Of a DNA stretch of 50,433 nt, positions 24,130-33,376 are shown piece by piece. The stretch covers positions 1 to 50,433 of the forward strand of contig CAKAQP010000001.1 of NCBI GenBank assembly GCA_916720285.1, given 5' to 3'. Position numbers and translations under genes: made by a program. The notes beneath the pieces were generated by a model, which saw only the letters and a program-made list of their open reading frames with translations, had not been told where the DNA came from and ran no database searches. This DNA comes from an uncultured Lachnoanaerobaculum sp. Lineage in GTDB: Bacteria; Bacillota; Clostridia; Lachnospirales; Lachnospiraceae. Each line of letters begins with the position of its first letter. The first letter of the stretch is position 1.

Positions 24130-25863
24130 CTAATTTGCCTCAATGTCTATGAACTTATTTTCAAAAATATCGAATAACCCCCCGGCAGTGAGTTTCAACT
24201 CGGGAATAACCATAAGTGACATAAACGTAAGTGACATAACAGGCTCAAGGCTTTCGTTAACCCCTAATTCAACTACAGCCTTTTTGTGAAGACTTAAAAG
24301 TTTCTTTGAAACCTCTTCACCGCTTAAATCACTCATAAGTCCCGCTACAGGCAAAGACAGGCTTTCAATCACCTTTCCGTCCTTTACCAGCGCAAAACCT
24401 CCACCGTTTTGTTTCACATTCTCTATAGCAAGATCCATTTCATCATCATTTACGCCTACGCAGATAATATTATGTGAATCATGTGCTACGGATGCCGCTA
24501 TGGCACCGCTTTGTATACCATATCCTTTTATTATTCCCAGTCCGATCTTACCTGTATTGTGATGCCTCTCTATGACCGCACATTTGCAGGCATCTATATT
24601 TTTATCAAAGACAAAAAGACCGTTTTCATCTCTTTTTATCTTTATCCTTGTTTTCTTTGAAAGCACTCCTCCCGCAATCATTTCAATTGCATAAACCTCA
24701 TCGGATTTCAGCCACATTTGTAGCATTTCCTTTTTGAAGTTATCCAGATGTACAGTATTTGACACATCTGTAATATCATGCTTTTTTAACTCTTTGAGAT
24801 ACTCTCCCTCTCTTGCAACTTCCTCACCGAGGATATATACCGATGATACTTTAAAATCTTTCAGTTCATCGAATATAACAAGATCAGCCCTCTTTCCCGG
24901 AACTATCATTCCCCTGTCTTTTAATCCATAGCAATCGCTTACATTTACAGTAGCCATTGCAATTGCCATAACAGGTGAGATTCCGGCATTTACCAGAGTT
25001 TTCAAATGATATTCAAGATGTCCGTCCTCAAAAATTGTCTTCGGTTGTCTGTCATCCGAACATAATAAACATCTTCTGAAATTAAACTCGTTTATTCCGG
25101 GTATCAGTGCCTCAAGATTGTGACAGGCTGATCCCTGTCTCAGCTGTACATAGATGCCTCTGCTCAATCTGTCTTCCATCTCTTCAAGTGTGGAGCACTC
25201 ATGATCCGTGTCAATTCCGGCGCAGGCATATGCATTTAATGCCTTACCGAACAGATTAGGACTGTGTCCGTCTACAATTTTCCCGTGATCCTTTGCTAAA
25301 ATAAGTTTATCAATGGCAATGTCGTCATTTTCAATAACGGCATTGTAGTCCATGAACTCACCAAGTCCCGGAACATCTTTTGATACTATATCATCTGCCA
25401 TATCCTCAGCCGATATCACACATCCCGAATCCTCCATCTTTGTTGCAGGTACACAGGACGGCATCATATATTCTACGGACAGGCAGGTGTTTTTTGCGGC
25501 CTCCTGCATATAGTGAAAGCCCTTTATCCCACATACATTCACTATCTCATGAGGATCCGCTATGACAGTGGTAGTACCGTGAGGTACCACCATTCTGCCG
25601 AATTCTTCAGGAGTACAGTATGATGACTCTATATGAATATGTGCATCCATAAGACCCGGTGCGATATATTTCCCATCTATATCCACCTCTATTTCACCAT
25701 CATACTCTCCAAATCCTGCAATATAACCTTCTGCTATAGCGAGGTCCGCTTTGAATATTTTTCCGCTGCAGACATCCACTATAGAGCCGTTTTTTAGTAC
25801 AAGATCAGCTTTTTTATTCCCATTTGCCACATCAATCAGTCGCTTTAAACTATCTTTGTTCAT
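24130..25863 (-). CDS. ade: adenine deaminase
   Basis: This metal-dependent amidohydrolase of about 577 residues deaminates adenine to hypoxanthine. It has an N-terminal metal site (APGLMDAHIHIESSYC, about 65-80), PHGTTTVIADPHEI, GLGEFMDYNAV with the metal-bridging Glu, DGHSPNL, and later DTDHECS and CSDDRQP. The C-terminal adenine-deaminase-specific domain carries HDSHNI. The ATG at 25863 has GGAGGG upstream, better than the ATG 18 bases earlier. It lies between the xanthine dehydrogenase genes and a purine permease. Confidence 0.95.
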   Translation of the reverse strand: MNKDSLKRLIDVANGNKKADLVLKNGSIVDVCSGKIFKADLAIAEGYIAGFGEYDGEIEVDIDGKYIAPGLMDAHIHIESSYCTPEEFGRMVVPHGTTTVIADPHEIVNVCGIKGFHYMQEAAKNTCLSVEYMMPSCVPATKMEDSGCVISAEDMADDIVSKDVPGLGEFMDYNAVIENDDIAIDKLILAKDHGKIVDGHSPNLFGKALNAYACAGIDTDHECSTLEEMEDRLSRGIYVQLRQGSACHNLEALIPGINEFNFRRCLLCSDDRQPKTIFEDGHLEYHLKTLVNAGISPVMAIAMATVNVSDCYGLKDRGMIVPGKRADLVIFDELKDFKVSSVYILGEEVAREGEYLKELKKHDITDVSNTVHLDNFKKEMLQMWLKSDEVYAIEMIAGGVLSKKTRIKIKRDENGLFVFDKNIDACKCAVIERHHNTGKIGLGIIKGYGIQSGAIAASVAHDSHNIICVGVNDDEMDLAIENVKQNGGGFALVKDGKVIESLSLPVAGLMSDLSGEEVSKKLLSLHKKAVVELGVNESLEPVMSLTFMSLMVIPELKLTAGGLFDIFENKFIDIEAN

Positions 25864-25892
25864 ACTCCCTCCAAAAGCCAAGCTCCTATCGA

Positions 25893-26384
25893 TCAGTCAA
25901 CACCAAGTCTCTTCTTCATTGTCTTTTCAACTGCTACAAGTATGTTCTCATAACCTGTACATCTGCAAAGATGCCCTGAGAGTAACTTTCTCAGCTCTTC
26001 TTTTGAATAGAGTTTTCCACTGTTAAGAATCTCCGTAGCCGACATTACAAATCCGGGTGTACAGAAACCGCACTGTATAGCAGCCTCATCTATAAATGCC
26101 TGCTGCAAATCCGATATCTCACCGTTTGGTCCCATAAGACCTTCCAATGTAAGGATATCTTTGCCCTCGGCCCATACTGCCAGATAAATACATGAGTTAA
26201 ATGCCTCTCCGTTTATAAGAACATTACATGCTCCGCACTCTCCTACCTCACAGCCTTTTTTTACGGAAGTAAGTCTATAGTCATTTCTAAGCATATCTGT
26301 AAGTGAACTTCTTACATCTACCATTTTCTCACATTTCTTGCCGTTGATGGTACAACTGACCAATTTATAACTCTGTCCTGTCAT
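25893..26384 (-). CDS. xdhC: xanthine dehydrogenase, [2Fe-2S] subunit
   Basis: The 163-residue iron-sulfur subunit has an N-terminal plant-type ferredoxin cluster site (CEVGECGACNVL, with a further Cys in NSC) and a C-terminal helical domain with the second cluster (QCGFCTPGF and LCRCTGY). It relays electrons from the molybdenum centre to FAD. It overlaps the FAD-subunit gene by 20 bases and is followed by ade. Confidence 0.95.
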   Translation of the reverse strand: MTGQSYKLVSCTINGKKCEKMVDVRSSLTDMLRNDYRLTSVKKGCEVGECGACNVLINGEAFNSCIYLAVWAEGKDILTLEGLMGPNGEISDLQQAFIDEAAIQCGFCTPGFVMSATEILNSGKLYSKEELRKLLSGHLCRCTGYENILVAVEKTMKKRLGVD

Positions 26385-27264
26385 CGACCTTACCTCCTGC
26401 CTGCTTTACAGCCTTTTCACAAGCTTTTCTTGCCATAACAACACCGATATGACATCTGAAAGCTTTACTTGCTCTCCATGAATCACGAGGATTGATATCT
26501 TCCAAAACTTTCTGTGCAAAAGCTTCTATATTCTCCTCATTAACTTCTTTTCCTCTGATAAAGTTTTCCGCTGAAGGAACTCTCATAGGAATAGGACCGG
26601 CTACACCGTAAGCTATTCTTACATCCTCAAAGCTCTTTTTATCTTCTGAGAGCTTTACATTTACCGAACAGCCGGTAGTAGCAATATCCATTGCCTCTCT
26701 CATTGCATACTTTATATAATGACCTTTATAACCTTCATATGCCTTCTTTGGGATAATAATAGCTGTCTGTATCTCTCCCTCTTTTAAATCCACTGTTCCG
26801 GCCTTTATATAAAATTCATTTATAGGTACTAATCTTCTGTAGCCCTCTCCGGCTATCTCAACCTGTGCATCCCATGCAAAAAGTGTGGAAGCGGAGTCTG
26901 CCGATGTAACACCGTTACATGTATTTCCACCGATAGTTCCTATATTTCTGATCTGCGGTCCACCTATCTGATCCACGGCTTCACCAAGTACATTTATGTA
27001 TTTTTGTATAATAGGATTCTTTGTAATATGTGAGAAGCTTGTTAAAGATCCTATTCTTATATTTTCATCGGCATCAAGGCAGATACCTCTAAGCTCATCA
27101 AGCATATAGATACTTACAAGCTCCTTACCCGCTCTCTTTCCTTCTCTTATCTGTACCAAAACATCACTTCCTCCGGCAATAACCTGTGAGCCCGGATGTT
27201 CTTTTAAAAGTCTGCAAGCATCATCTACGCTTGTCGCCTCATATAAAGCTTTTATATCGTACAT
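26365..27264 (-). CDS. xdhB: xanthine dehydrogenase, FAD-binding subunit
   Basis: The 299-residue flavoprotein subunit has a CO-dehydrogenase flavoprotein domain: VIAGGSDVLVQIREGK (about 28-43) and the second FAD loop GGPQIRNIGTIGGNTCNG (about 101-118). The C-terminal part matches the CODH_FAD_C domain. It couples the enzyme to NAD(P). It lies 9 bases after xdhA and overlaps xdhC. Confidence 0.95.
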   Translation of the reverse strand: MYDIKALYEATSVDDACRLLKEHPGSQVIAGGSDVLVQIREGKRAGKELVSIYMLDELRGICLDADENIRIGSLTSFSHITKNPIIQKYINVLGEAVDQIGGPQIRNIGTIGGNTCNGVTSADSASTLFAWDAQVEIAGEGYRRLVPINEFYIKAGTVDLKEGEIQTAIIIPKKAYEGYKGHYIKYAMREAMDIATTGCSVNVKLSEDKKSFEDVRIAYGVAGPIPMRVPSAENFIRGKEVNEENIEAFAQKVLEDINPRDSWRASKAFRCHIGVVMARKACEKAVKQAGGKVDDRTEL

Positions 27265-27273
27265 TTCTTCCTC

Positions 27274-29565
27274 CTACTTAAGTAAACCTGCTTTGTCAAA
27301 ATATTCATACAGTTTTTCCGGACGTAAAGGTAATTCATTAACACCTACACCTGTAGCATTCATAATAGCGTTTCTTATAGCCGGTGCCACAGGACAAACC
27401 GGTGGCTCACCCAATGATTTTGTACCGAATGGTGATGTAGGCTCAGGATTTTCAATAAATGCCGTCTCAAGATGTGGATGATCCATGCATGTAGAAAGCT
27501 TATAATCAAGCAGGTTATCATTTAAGACTTTTCCTGTCTTCTTATCTACAAGCTGTACCTCCGAGAGTGCATATCCTATACCCATACTCATACCGCCTTC
27601 AACCTGTGCCTTAGCAAGTGCAGGGTTGATAAGCTTACCGCAGTCATGTACATTTATTATCTTTGTGAGCTTTGCTTTACACATATCTATATCAACTTCA
27701 ACCTCTGCAAAACAGCATCCGAATGAATATGCATTTGACTTAATCTGTGCTGTAGACTCCGCTGTAATATGTCTGCTGTCACTTAGAGAATAAAGTGCTT
27801 CTGTTGCCAGATCTCTTAATGAAATAAGCTCTCTGTTATCTGTAGTTCTTATTATCATAGAATTCTTTATATCTGTAATTGCCGGTGGCATATTTGTCAA
27901 AATATAAGCATAGTCAAGAATCTTCTGCTTCAAAAGTCCTGCTGTCTTTGCAATAGAGAAACCACCTACATAGGTCTGTCTTGAAGCATATGAACCTGTA
28001 CCGAAAGGTGTAATATCGGTATCCTGGTTTGAAACAACATGCACTTCATCCGTGCTGATTCCAAGAACTTCTGCAGCCATCTGTGAGAATGCCGTATCAG
28101 CTCCCTGTCCTATCTCAGTCTCACCAAGCTGTAATGTTACAGAACCGTCCTGATTGAGTACCATTCTTGATGATGACGACTCAAGTGATATAGGCCAAAC
28201 CGCAGTATTATACCAAAATGCAGCCATTCCTATACCTGTTCTTACTCTGCCTGTCTGTTTTGAAAGCTCTTTGACTCTGTTATCATAGTCCATATAAGCT
28301 TTACCTTTTTCGATACATTGTCTGAATGTATCATAGTAGTTTTCATTCTTTGAAAAAGCGTCCTTATATCCCTGTGGCATAAGATTCTTAAGTCTGAAGT
28401 CGATAGGTGGAATACCCATTATCTTCGCAACATCTTCCGTATGAGACTCTACCGCAAACATAGCCTGCGGAATTCCGTATCCTCTCATAGCTCCCGCTAC
28501 AGGTCTGTTTGTAAATACCGTATATGCATCACCTTCAACATTATCACATGGATAAAGCTGTGGGAAGGCTCCGAGTCCCTTTGCCGCGATAGAATGTCCG
28601 TGTGAAGCATATGCACCCTGGTTTGAGAATGCTTCTATCTTTCTTGCGGCATATGTACCGTCTTTTCTTACATGTGAAATTATATGGAACTTTATACCAT
28701 GTCTTGTTCTGTTTGCAAAGAAAGTTTCCTCTCTGCTGCAATCAAGCTTTACAAGATGTCCTCCCACCTGTAATGAAAGGAATGCACAAAGCGGCTCATA
28801 TAATATATCCTGCTTATTTCCGAAGCCACCACCGATATAAGGCTTAATAACTCTTACATCTCCCCAAGGAATACCGAGAGCCTGACCTACAACTCTTCTT
28901 GCAATATGAGGAATCTGCGTAGAAGCTACTATCGTAATTCTTTTGCCTTCTGCATATGCGTAGCAGATAAAGTTCTCTATATGGCAATGCTGTACAGGTT
29001 CGGTATTATACCATCTGTCAACTACCGTAAGGCCCTCTTCTTTGATTGCCTCAGCATAATTACCTCTGCTAAGACTTGTGTGCTTTAAAATATTGTTAGG
29101 GTAATCCTTATGAATCTGTGGTGCACCGTCCTTCATAGCTTCCAAAACATCTGTAACCACAGGGTACTCTTCATATTCCACCTTTATAGCTCTGAGCGCC
29201 TGATTTGCAGCCACCTCATTTTCAGCTATAACAGCCGCAACATCATCACCGTAAAACTTAACTTCATCAGTGAGAAGTAATCTGTCTGCAACGTCCTGAT
29301 GGCTTACGTCTGTAGACCATGGATGTCCTGCTGTAGGGAAGTAATTTCTATACTGTCCAAGATCAAAGCAAGTGACAATCTTAACAACTCCCTCAATCTT
29401 CTTTGCCTCACTTGTGTCAACAGAAAGAACTTTTCCGTGAGCTATTGTGGAATGCACTATTTTTGCCACATATGCTCCCGCATCACATAAATCGTCAGTA
29501 TATTTTGTTCTACCTGTGACCTTGTCAAACGCATCCACTCTGGTGATACTTTTTCCAACCTCCAT
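27274..29565 (-). CDS. xdhA: xanthine dehydrogenase, molybdenum-binding subunit
   Basis: The 763-residue large subunit has the N-terminal aldehyde oxidase/xanthine dehydrogenase a/b hammerhead domain (about 15-130) and the molybdopterin-binding domains with YIGGGFGNKQD, GAMRGYG, ETEIGQGADT and, near the C-terminus, GTKSLGEPP with the likely catalytic Glu720. It hydroxylates hypoxanthine to xanthine and possibly xanthine to urate, or runs in the reductive direction. The nearby selD, yqeB and yqeC genes argue that its molybdenum centre carries selenium. Length is close to the 752-residue E. coli XdhA. Confidence 0.94.
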   Translation of the reverse strand: MEVGKSITRVDAFDKVTGRTKYTDDLCDAGAYVAKIVHSTIAHGKVLSVDTSEAKKIEGVVKIVTCFDLGQYRNYFPTAGHPWSTDVSHQDVADRLLLTDEVKFYGDDVAAVIAENEVAANQALRAIKVEYEEYPVVTDVLEAMKDGAPQIHKDYPNNILKHTSLSRGNYAEAIKEEGLTVVDRWYNTEPVQHCHIENFICYAYAEGKRITIVASTQIPHIARRVVGQALGIPWGDVRVIKPYIGGGFGNKQDILYEPLCAFLSLQVGGHLVKLDCSREETFFANRTRHGIKFHIISHVRKDGTYAARKIEAFSNQGAYASHGHSIAAKGLGAFPQLYPCDNVEGDAYTVFTNRPVAGAMRGYGIPQAMFAVESHTEDVAKIMGIPPIDFRLKNLMPQGYKDAFSKNENYYDTFRQCIEKGKAYMDYDNRVKELSKQTGRVRTGIGMAAFWYNTAVWPISLESSSSRMVLNQDGSVTLQLGETEIGQGADTAFSQMAAEVLGISTDEVHVVSNQDTDITPFGTGSYASRQTYVGGFSIAKTAGLLKQKILDYAYILTNMPPAITDIKNSMIIRTTDNRELISLRDLATEALYSLSDSRHITAESTAQIKSNAYSFGCCFAEVEVDIDMCKAKLTKIINVHDCGKLINPALAKAQVEGGMSMGIGYALSEVQLVDKKTGKVLNDNLLDYKLSTCMDHPHLETAFIENPEPTSPFGTKSLGEPPVCPVAPAIRNAIMNATGVGVNELPLRPEKLYEYFDKAGLLK

Positions 29566-29603
29566 ATTATTTCCTCTCTAATTTAATATTTTATATTATT
29601 TAA

Positions 29604-29631
29604 TTTATATACCTTTACCATCTTGTAGCAA
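29604..29631 (-). promoter_or_regulatory. possible promoter of the xdh operon
   Basis: TTGCTA (29626-29631) and TATAAA (29604-29609) are 16 bp apart, upstream of the xdhA start. Quality is moderate; read-through from guaD is the alternative. Confidence 0.4.
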
Positions 29632-29670
29632 TTAGCTTCCTCGTCTTTGTAAGTTGATAAAAATATAAAA

Positions 29671-30939
29671 TTAAACAGTGACCGTTTTTACTCCGGATAC
29701 ATATTTTGCTCTCAATGAGCATTCATCCGACAGATATAAGAATCTTTCAAATCTCTTTCTTATATCATCAATATCCTTATTCAATTCCTCATCATTTATT
29801 ACAAGCATATCCGCTTCAAATCCTTCTTCAAAGGCTCCCACCTTTCCGAAGTAACTTCCCGGAATCCTTGTTGCTATAGCAAATGCCTCAGCAAGCTCCA
29901 GAGGTTTTGAATTTTCATCTATATATCTCCAATAAAGCTTTGAAAGCCCTATTGCTTCTACCGCCTGGTTTAATATATTCAGCGAGTATCCCGCCGCTAT
30001 ATCACTTCCAAGCCCTACTTTTATACCCTTATCAAGAAATTTCCTTATAGGCGCTATTCCCGATGACAGACATATATTTGACTGCGGACAATGAGCTACA
30101 TACACATTTTTCTCCTTTAAAAGTTCAATCTCCTTATCATCAGAGTATACACAATGTGCCATAACCGTGTCTACCTTACTTTTATTCAGATTACCTCTTT
30201 TATTGTAAGCATCAAGATATCCGTCCGAATCCGGGCAAAGCTCCCTTACCCATTCGACTTCCTTGGGATTTTCCGATAAATGTGACTGTAATCCGTAAAT
30301 ATCTCCTCTAATCTTTCCAAGTTCTTTCATCAATTCATCACTGCAACTTGGAATAAATCTTGGAGTAATTATCGGCTTTATATTCTTATATCTGTCTTTA
30401 CAGATATCAAGCCATTTAACTGTAGAATCTATAGATGACTCTGTAGTTTCAATAAGTTCATCTGTAGAATTTCTGTCCATGTTTACCTTACCTACAAAAC
30501 ATTTCAATCCGCTCTTTTCCAGCATATCCATCAACAGTATTGTAGCATCCGTATGCAAGGTCGCAAATACTACCGCTCTTGTGGAATAACTTTTAGACAA
30601 TGTATCCACGAATTTTTTATAGGCTTTTTTTGCATATTCTATATCCTTGTATTTGGCTTCTTCGGGAAATGTATATGTATTGAGCCAATCTAAAAGTTCC
30701 ATATCCATTCCAAGCCCTCTGAAGGCAAATTGAGGTGCATGAAGATGCATATCTATAAGTCCCGGTAATATCAAAGAATCTCCGTAATCTTCTATCTCCT
30801 CATTCTTTAAAGCATCAGGAAGCTCGTCTTGCGAATATATTTTTGATATAACGCCGTTTTCAACTACTAAAAAGCTGTTTTCTCTTATCCTGATCGTACC
30901 TTTTTTTGTACAATCCACCAAATTTCCTTTAACTATCAT
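29671..30939 (-). CDS. guaD: guanine deaminase
   Basis: This zinc amidohydrolase of about 422 residues converts guanine to xanthine. Diagnostic features are PGLIDMHLHAPQ (His65, His67), the guanine-deaminase-specific LLDWLNTYTFPEE (about 82-94), SHLSEN, MAHCVY, AHCPQSN and GLGSDIAAG with the metal Asp. I chose ATG 30939 because AGGGGAGA lies just upstream. The earlier ATG at 31005 would fall inside the riboswitch terminator region. A guanine-class riboswitch and its own promoter precede it. Confidence 0.94.
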   Translation of the reverse strand: MIVKGNLVDCTKKGTIRIRENSFLVVENGVISKIYSQDELPDALKNEEIEDYGDSLILPGLIDMHLHAPQFAFRGLGMDMELLDWLNTYTFPEEAKYKDIEYAKKAYKKFVDTLSKSYSTRAVVFATLHTDATILLMDMLEKSGLKCFVGKVNMDRNSTDELIETTESSIDSTVKWLDICKDRYKNIKPIITPRFIPSCSDELMKELGKIRGDIYGLQSHLSENPKEVEWVRELCPDSDGYLDAYNKRGNLNKSKVDTVMAHCVYSDDKEIELLKEKNVYVAHCPQSNICLSSGIAPIRKFLDKGIKVGLGSDIAAGYSLNILNQAVEAIGLSKLYWRYIDENSKPLELAEAFAIATRIPGSYFGKVGAFEEGFEADMLVINDEELNKDIDDIRKRFERFLYLSDECSLRAKYVSGVKTVTV

Positions 30940-30960
30940 ATTCTCCCCTAATAAAAATAT

Positions 30961-30994
30961 GAGGTGCTTTCCATTGTGCATGGAAACACACCTC
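30961..30994 (-). terminator. riboswitch-associated terminator hairpin before guaD
   Basis: GAGGTG plus TTTCCAT pairs with ATGGAAA plus CACCTC around a 5-base loop, followed by ATATTTTTATT. It lies between the riboswitch and the guaD ribosome site and is the probable expression platform. A second small hairpin (CCCACAG/TTGTGGG, 31001-31017) lies between it and the aptamer. Confidence 0.75.
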
Positions 30995-31015
30995 ACTCCA
31001 CCCACAATTTCTGTG

Positions 31016-31081
31016 GGCCTATAGTCAATTATTACGGTAATTGGTAGAGACGCTCAACCGATTATGAGCTTATATTAGGCC
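31016..31081 (-). ncRNA. purine riboswitch aptamer, guanine/hypoxanthine class
   Basis: Read on the minus strand, the element has P1 (GGCCTA/TAGGCC), a J1/2 TATAA-like segment, P2 (GCTCA/TTGAGC) with an L2 loop ending in CGG, the conserved J2/3 GTCTCTACC, P3 (AATTA/AATTG) with loop CCGTAAT, and J3/1 ACTAT. The C in ACTAT corresponds to position 74, which selects guanine-like ligands rather than adenine. Loop residues needed for the L2-L3 kissing contact (GG with CC) are present. It precedes guanine deaminase, so the ligand fits the gene. Confidence 0.92.
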
Positions 31082-31156
31082 TCTAAATCAATATTTTTAT
31101 GTATTTCTTCTAAAAGAACACATTCAAATATAACTCAAGTATCAATTTATATATAA

Positions 31157-31185
31157 AGGATATCACCTAATTAATTTTTAGTCAA
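31157..31185 (-). promoter_or_regulatory. promoter of the riboswitch-guaD transcript
   Basis: TTGACT (31180-31185) and TATCCT (31157-31162) are 17 bp apart. Transcription would start about 70 bases before the aptamer. Confidence 0.7.
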
Positions 31186-31272
31186 ACTTTTTTAGAGTTT
31201 TTTATATGAATTATGCCATATATTTATTTAAATTATCAATATATCTATAAGATTTGTCCTATTATATTTTTT

Positions 31273-31863
31273 TCAATGTATTTTCTCAAGTACATGAGAG
31301 TACGCCTCTTTTGTATCAATATCCAAAAGCTCATCCTCATTTTCTATATCCACGAATAAAACCTCGCAAATATGCGCTTTTATAAGCTTTTTACCACCTT
31401 CTTCTTCTCCAAGTAAGAGAAGTTCATCAAAGCATTCACTTGAAAATATACATGGATTTCCAAGCCTGTTTTTGCATCTTACACTACTTATAGTTTTATT
31501 CGATTTTTGAAATTCATCTATTATCTTTGATATCGTTTCGGACCTTAGCAAAGGCTGATCGCATACACCGAAAAGTACACTGCCTGAATTCTCAATATTT
31601 TTCAGTTTACTCACCGCAAGCTTTATTGATCTTGATTTACCAAGCTCCGGCTTGTCATTATATATGGTTATAAATCCGTTCTTTTTATAATAATCTAAAA
31701 TCTCGGTGTCCTTACCGACTATTATCTTATTGTCAAAGTCATATGCCCTTTTATATATCTTTTCCATATATTGATAGAGCTTAACACCTTTTATATCTGC
31801 CAAAAGCTTGTCTCCGCCAAATCGTTTACCTTCTCCTGCGGCCAAAATCACCAGATCCATCAA
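31273..31863 (-). CDS. MocA-like molybdenum cofactor nucleotidyltransferase
   Basis: The 196-residue NTP-transferase shows the family start LVILAAGEGKRFGGDKLL (nucleotide and Mg loop, about 4-21), VCDQPLLR (metal Asp) and GNPCIF. Relatives transfer CMP or GMP to molybdopterin; the type in selenium-dependent hydroxylase clusters is MocA-like. It overlaps yqeB by 4 bases. A cytidylyltransferase function making molybdopterin cytosine dinucleotide for xanthine dehydrogenase is inferred. Confidence 0.87.
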   Translation of the reverse strand: MMDLVILAAGEGKRFGGDKLLADIKGVKLYQYMEKIYKRAYDFDNKIIVGKDTEILDYYKKNGFITIYNDKPELGKSRSIKLAVSKLKNIENSGSVLFGVCDQPLLRSETISKIIDEFQKSNKTISSVRCKNRLGNPCIFSSECFDELLLLGEEEGGKKLIKAHICEVLFVDIENEDELLDIDTKEAYSHVLEKIH

Positions 31864-32663
31864 GCTCTCCTGCCGCTTATTTTGCTAAGTATAGCTTCGA
31901 GTACTCCACCGCCTATGGCGCTTGCCTTATCCGATACACTGAAGCAATATTCCCTTTCGGCTCTCGGATCCACATCACCGGATTTCATACCTTTCTTTAC
32001 CTTTACACCGTCTTGCAAAAGTCCTCTTACAATACCGTCAATGTTCGCATATACAGGTGTTTCATCACAGTATGCCAGCAAATCTCCGGCCTTTACAAAG
32101 TCTCCGATATTTACCTTTGCGCTGAATATTCCGTCTGCAGTTGCTCTTATGATTCTTTCCACAGTGTATCCGCCTATATTTCCGGGAACTCCTGTATTTG
32201 GATAAGCACTTCCGCTCCATATTACTCTTCCAAGATTATGTCCTCTTTTGGTTTCAACTACGGCATGACAGTCAACTCCTGCTTCAAATCCCGGACCGAC
32301 ACCTATTACAATATCCGCATCGGTTATTTTAGTACCTATATTTGTCTTTGCAATAATTGCATCCACTATAATATCAGGCTTATATTCCTTCATGATCTCA
32401 CCACTTGGATCCACTATTACAGGTATACATCCCGACTCAATTACAGTTTCAATCATTGAAGTATTTTCGCAGAGTTTTCCGGTTATTCCTTCAACCTGTG
32501 TCTCACCTGTATAAACGGCAGGTGAAAATGCAACCGTTCTTCTTACTGTAGTTGGTATGGCGATATCCGACATAATTATGTCAAATCCCGATCTGTACAA
32601 CCTTAAAGCAATTCCTGTTGCCAAATCCCCGGCACCTCTTATCCAAATTTTTTTGTCCATCAT
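31860..32663 (-). CDS. yqeB: selenium-dependent molybdenum hydroxylase system protein YqeB
   Basis: The 267-residue protein starts with a Rossmann-like IWIRGAGDLATGIALRLYRSGF, resembling XdhC-related proteins. It then has a central segment with KRGHNLGRVIWSGSA and a C-terminal lipoyl-like hairpin region (ADGIFSAKVNIGDFVKAGD). The YqeB/EF2563 family is known to co-occur with orphan SelD and Mo hydroxylases and is thought to help install labile selenium in the cofactor. It lies between yqeC and the MocA-like gene. Confidence 0.92.
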   Translation of the reverse strand: MMDKKIWIRGAGDLATGIALRLYRSGFDIIMSDIAIPTTVRRTVAFSPAVYTGETQVEGITGKLCENTSMIETVIESGCIPVIVDPSGEIMKEYKPDIIVDAIIAKTNIGTKITDADIVIGVGPGFEAGVDCHAVVETKRGHNLGRVIWSGSAYPNTGVPGNIGGYTVERIIRATADGIFSAKVNIGDFVKAGDLLAYCDETPVYANIDGIVRGLLQDGVKVKKGMKSGDVDPRAEREYCFSVSDKASAIGGGVLEAILSKISGRRA

Positions 32664-32674
32664 AAACCTTCTCT

Positions 32675-33376
32675 CTAAGCTAGAAATTCAAAATCACAAA
32701 ACTCTCTGTTATTATTATATGAAGTTATTGAAACTTTGAAATTTTTAAAACTGTTTTCTTCACAAAAAATATTTATATATTTTTCTATCTCTAAAGCCTT
32801 TCTCACCTCTTCTTTAGTGTCGGCCTTATTTATAATAAATAAAGTTTTTCTGTTATTTATTCCTTTAAACTCCGCCCTCTTATCTGTCAATATCCTTGCA
32901 GCATCCTCTTCACTGAGTATATGATCTTCATCCCAACCAAAAATTTCTGCAGCTCTTTCATACCTGAAACATTTTTCGCTTATCTTTTTTCCGACAGCAT
33001 CAATACCAATACATACTATACAAATATCTGTATTTTCAGGTATTACCGGCTCTCCTTCTCTTGGAATTTTTATCGGTAAGCGCTTTGCTCCGTCCGCTTC
33101 AACCAATACTATATCGGCAAATTTGTCGAGCTCCTGCACCTCTATTATATCAAGAGATGATAATTTTTCACCTGCATTTTTTCCTATAACCACAGGTTCA
33201 TCCCTAAACTCCAATTTTTCAAGTTCTTTTGCGGAATCAATCAGAGTATATACATCCGGTTTTACTATATGAGTTGTTGTGGTAATAACTACTTTTTTGC
33301 CCTTTTTGGCAAAATATCTCCCTATATAAAACATGGTGGTGGTTTTTCCACCACCACCAACTAATGAAATTATCAT
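32675..33376 (-). CDS. yqeC: putative selenium-dependent hydroxylase accessory protein YqeC
   Basis: The 233-residue predicted P-loop protein begins ISLVGGGGKTTTMFYIGRYF (Walker A, about 3-14), followed by VVITTTTHI, LVEADGAKRLPIK (Walker B-like) and INKADT. The YqeC family is a marker of selenium-dependent molybdenum hydroxylase loci. It adjoins the permease stop directly and precedes yqeB. Confidence 0.92.
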   Translation of the reverse strand: MIISLVGGGGKTTTMFYIGRYFAKKGKKVVITTTTHIVKPDVYTLIDSAKELEKLEFRDEPVVIGKNAGEKLSSLDIIEVQELDKFADIVLVEADGAKRLPIKIPREGEPVIPENTDICIVCIGIDAVGKKISEKCFRYERAAEIFGWDEDHILSEEDAARILTDKRAEFKGINNRKTLFIINKADTKEEVRKALEIEKYINIFCEENSFKNFKVSITSYNNNREFCDFEFLA

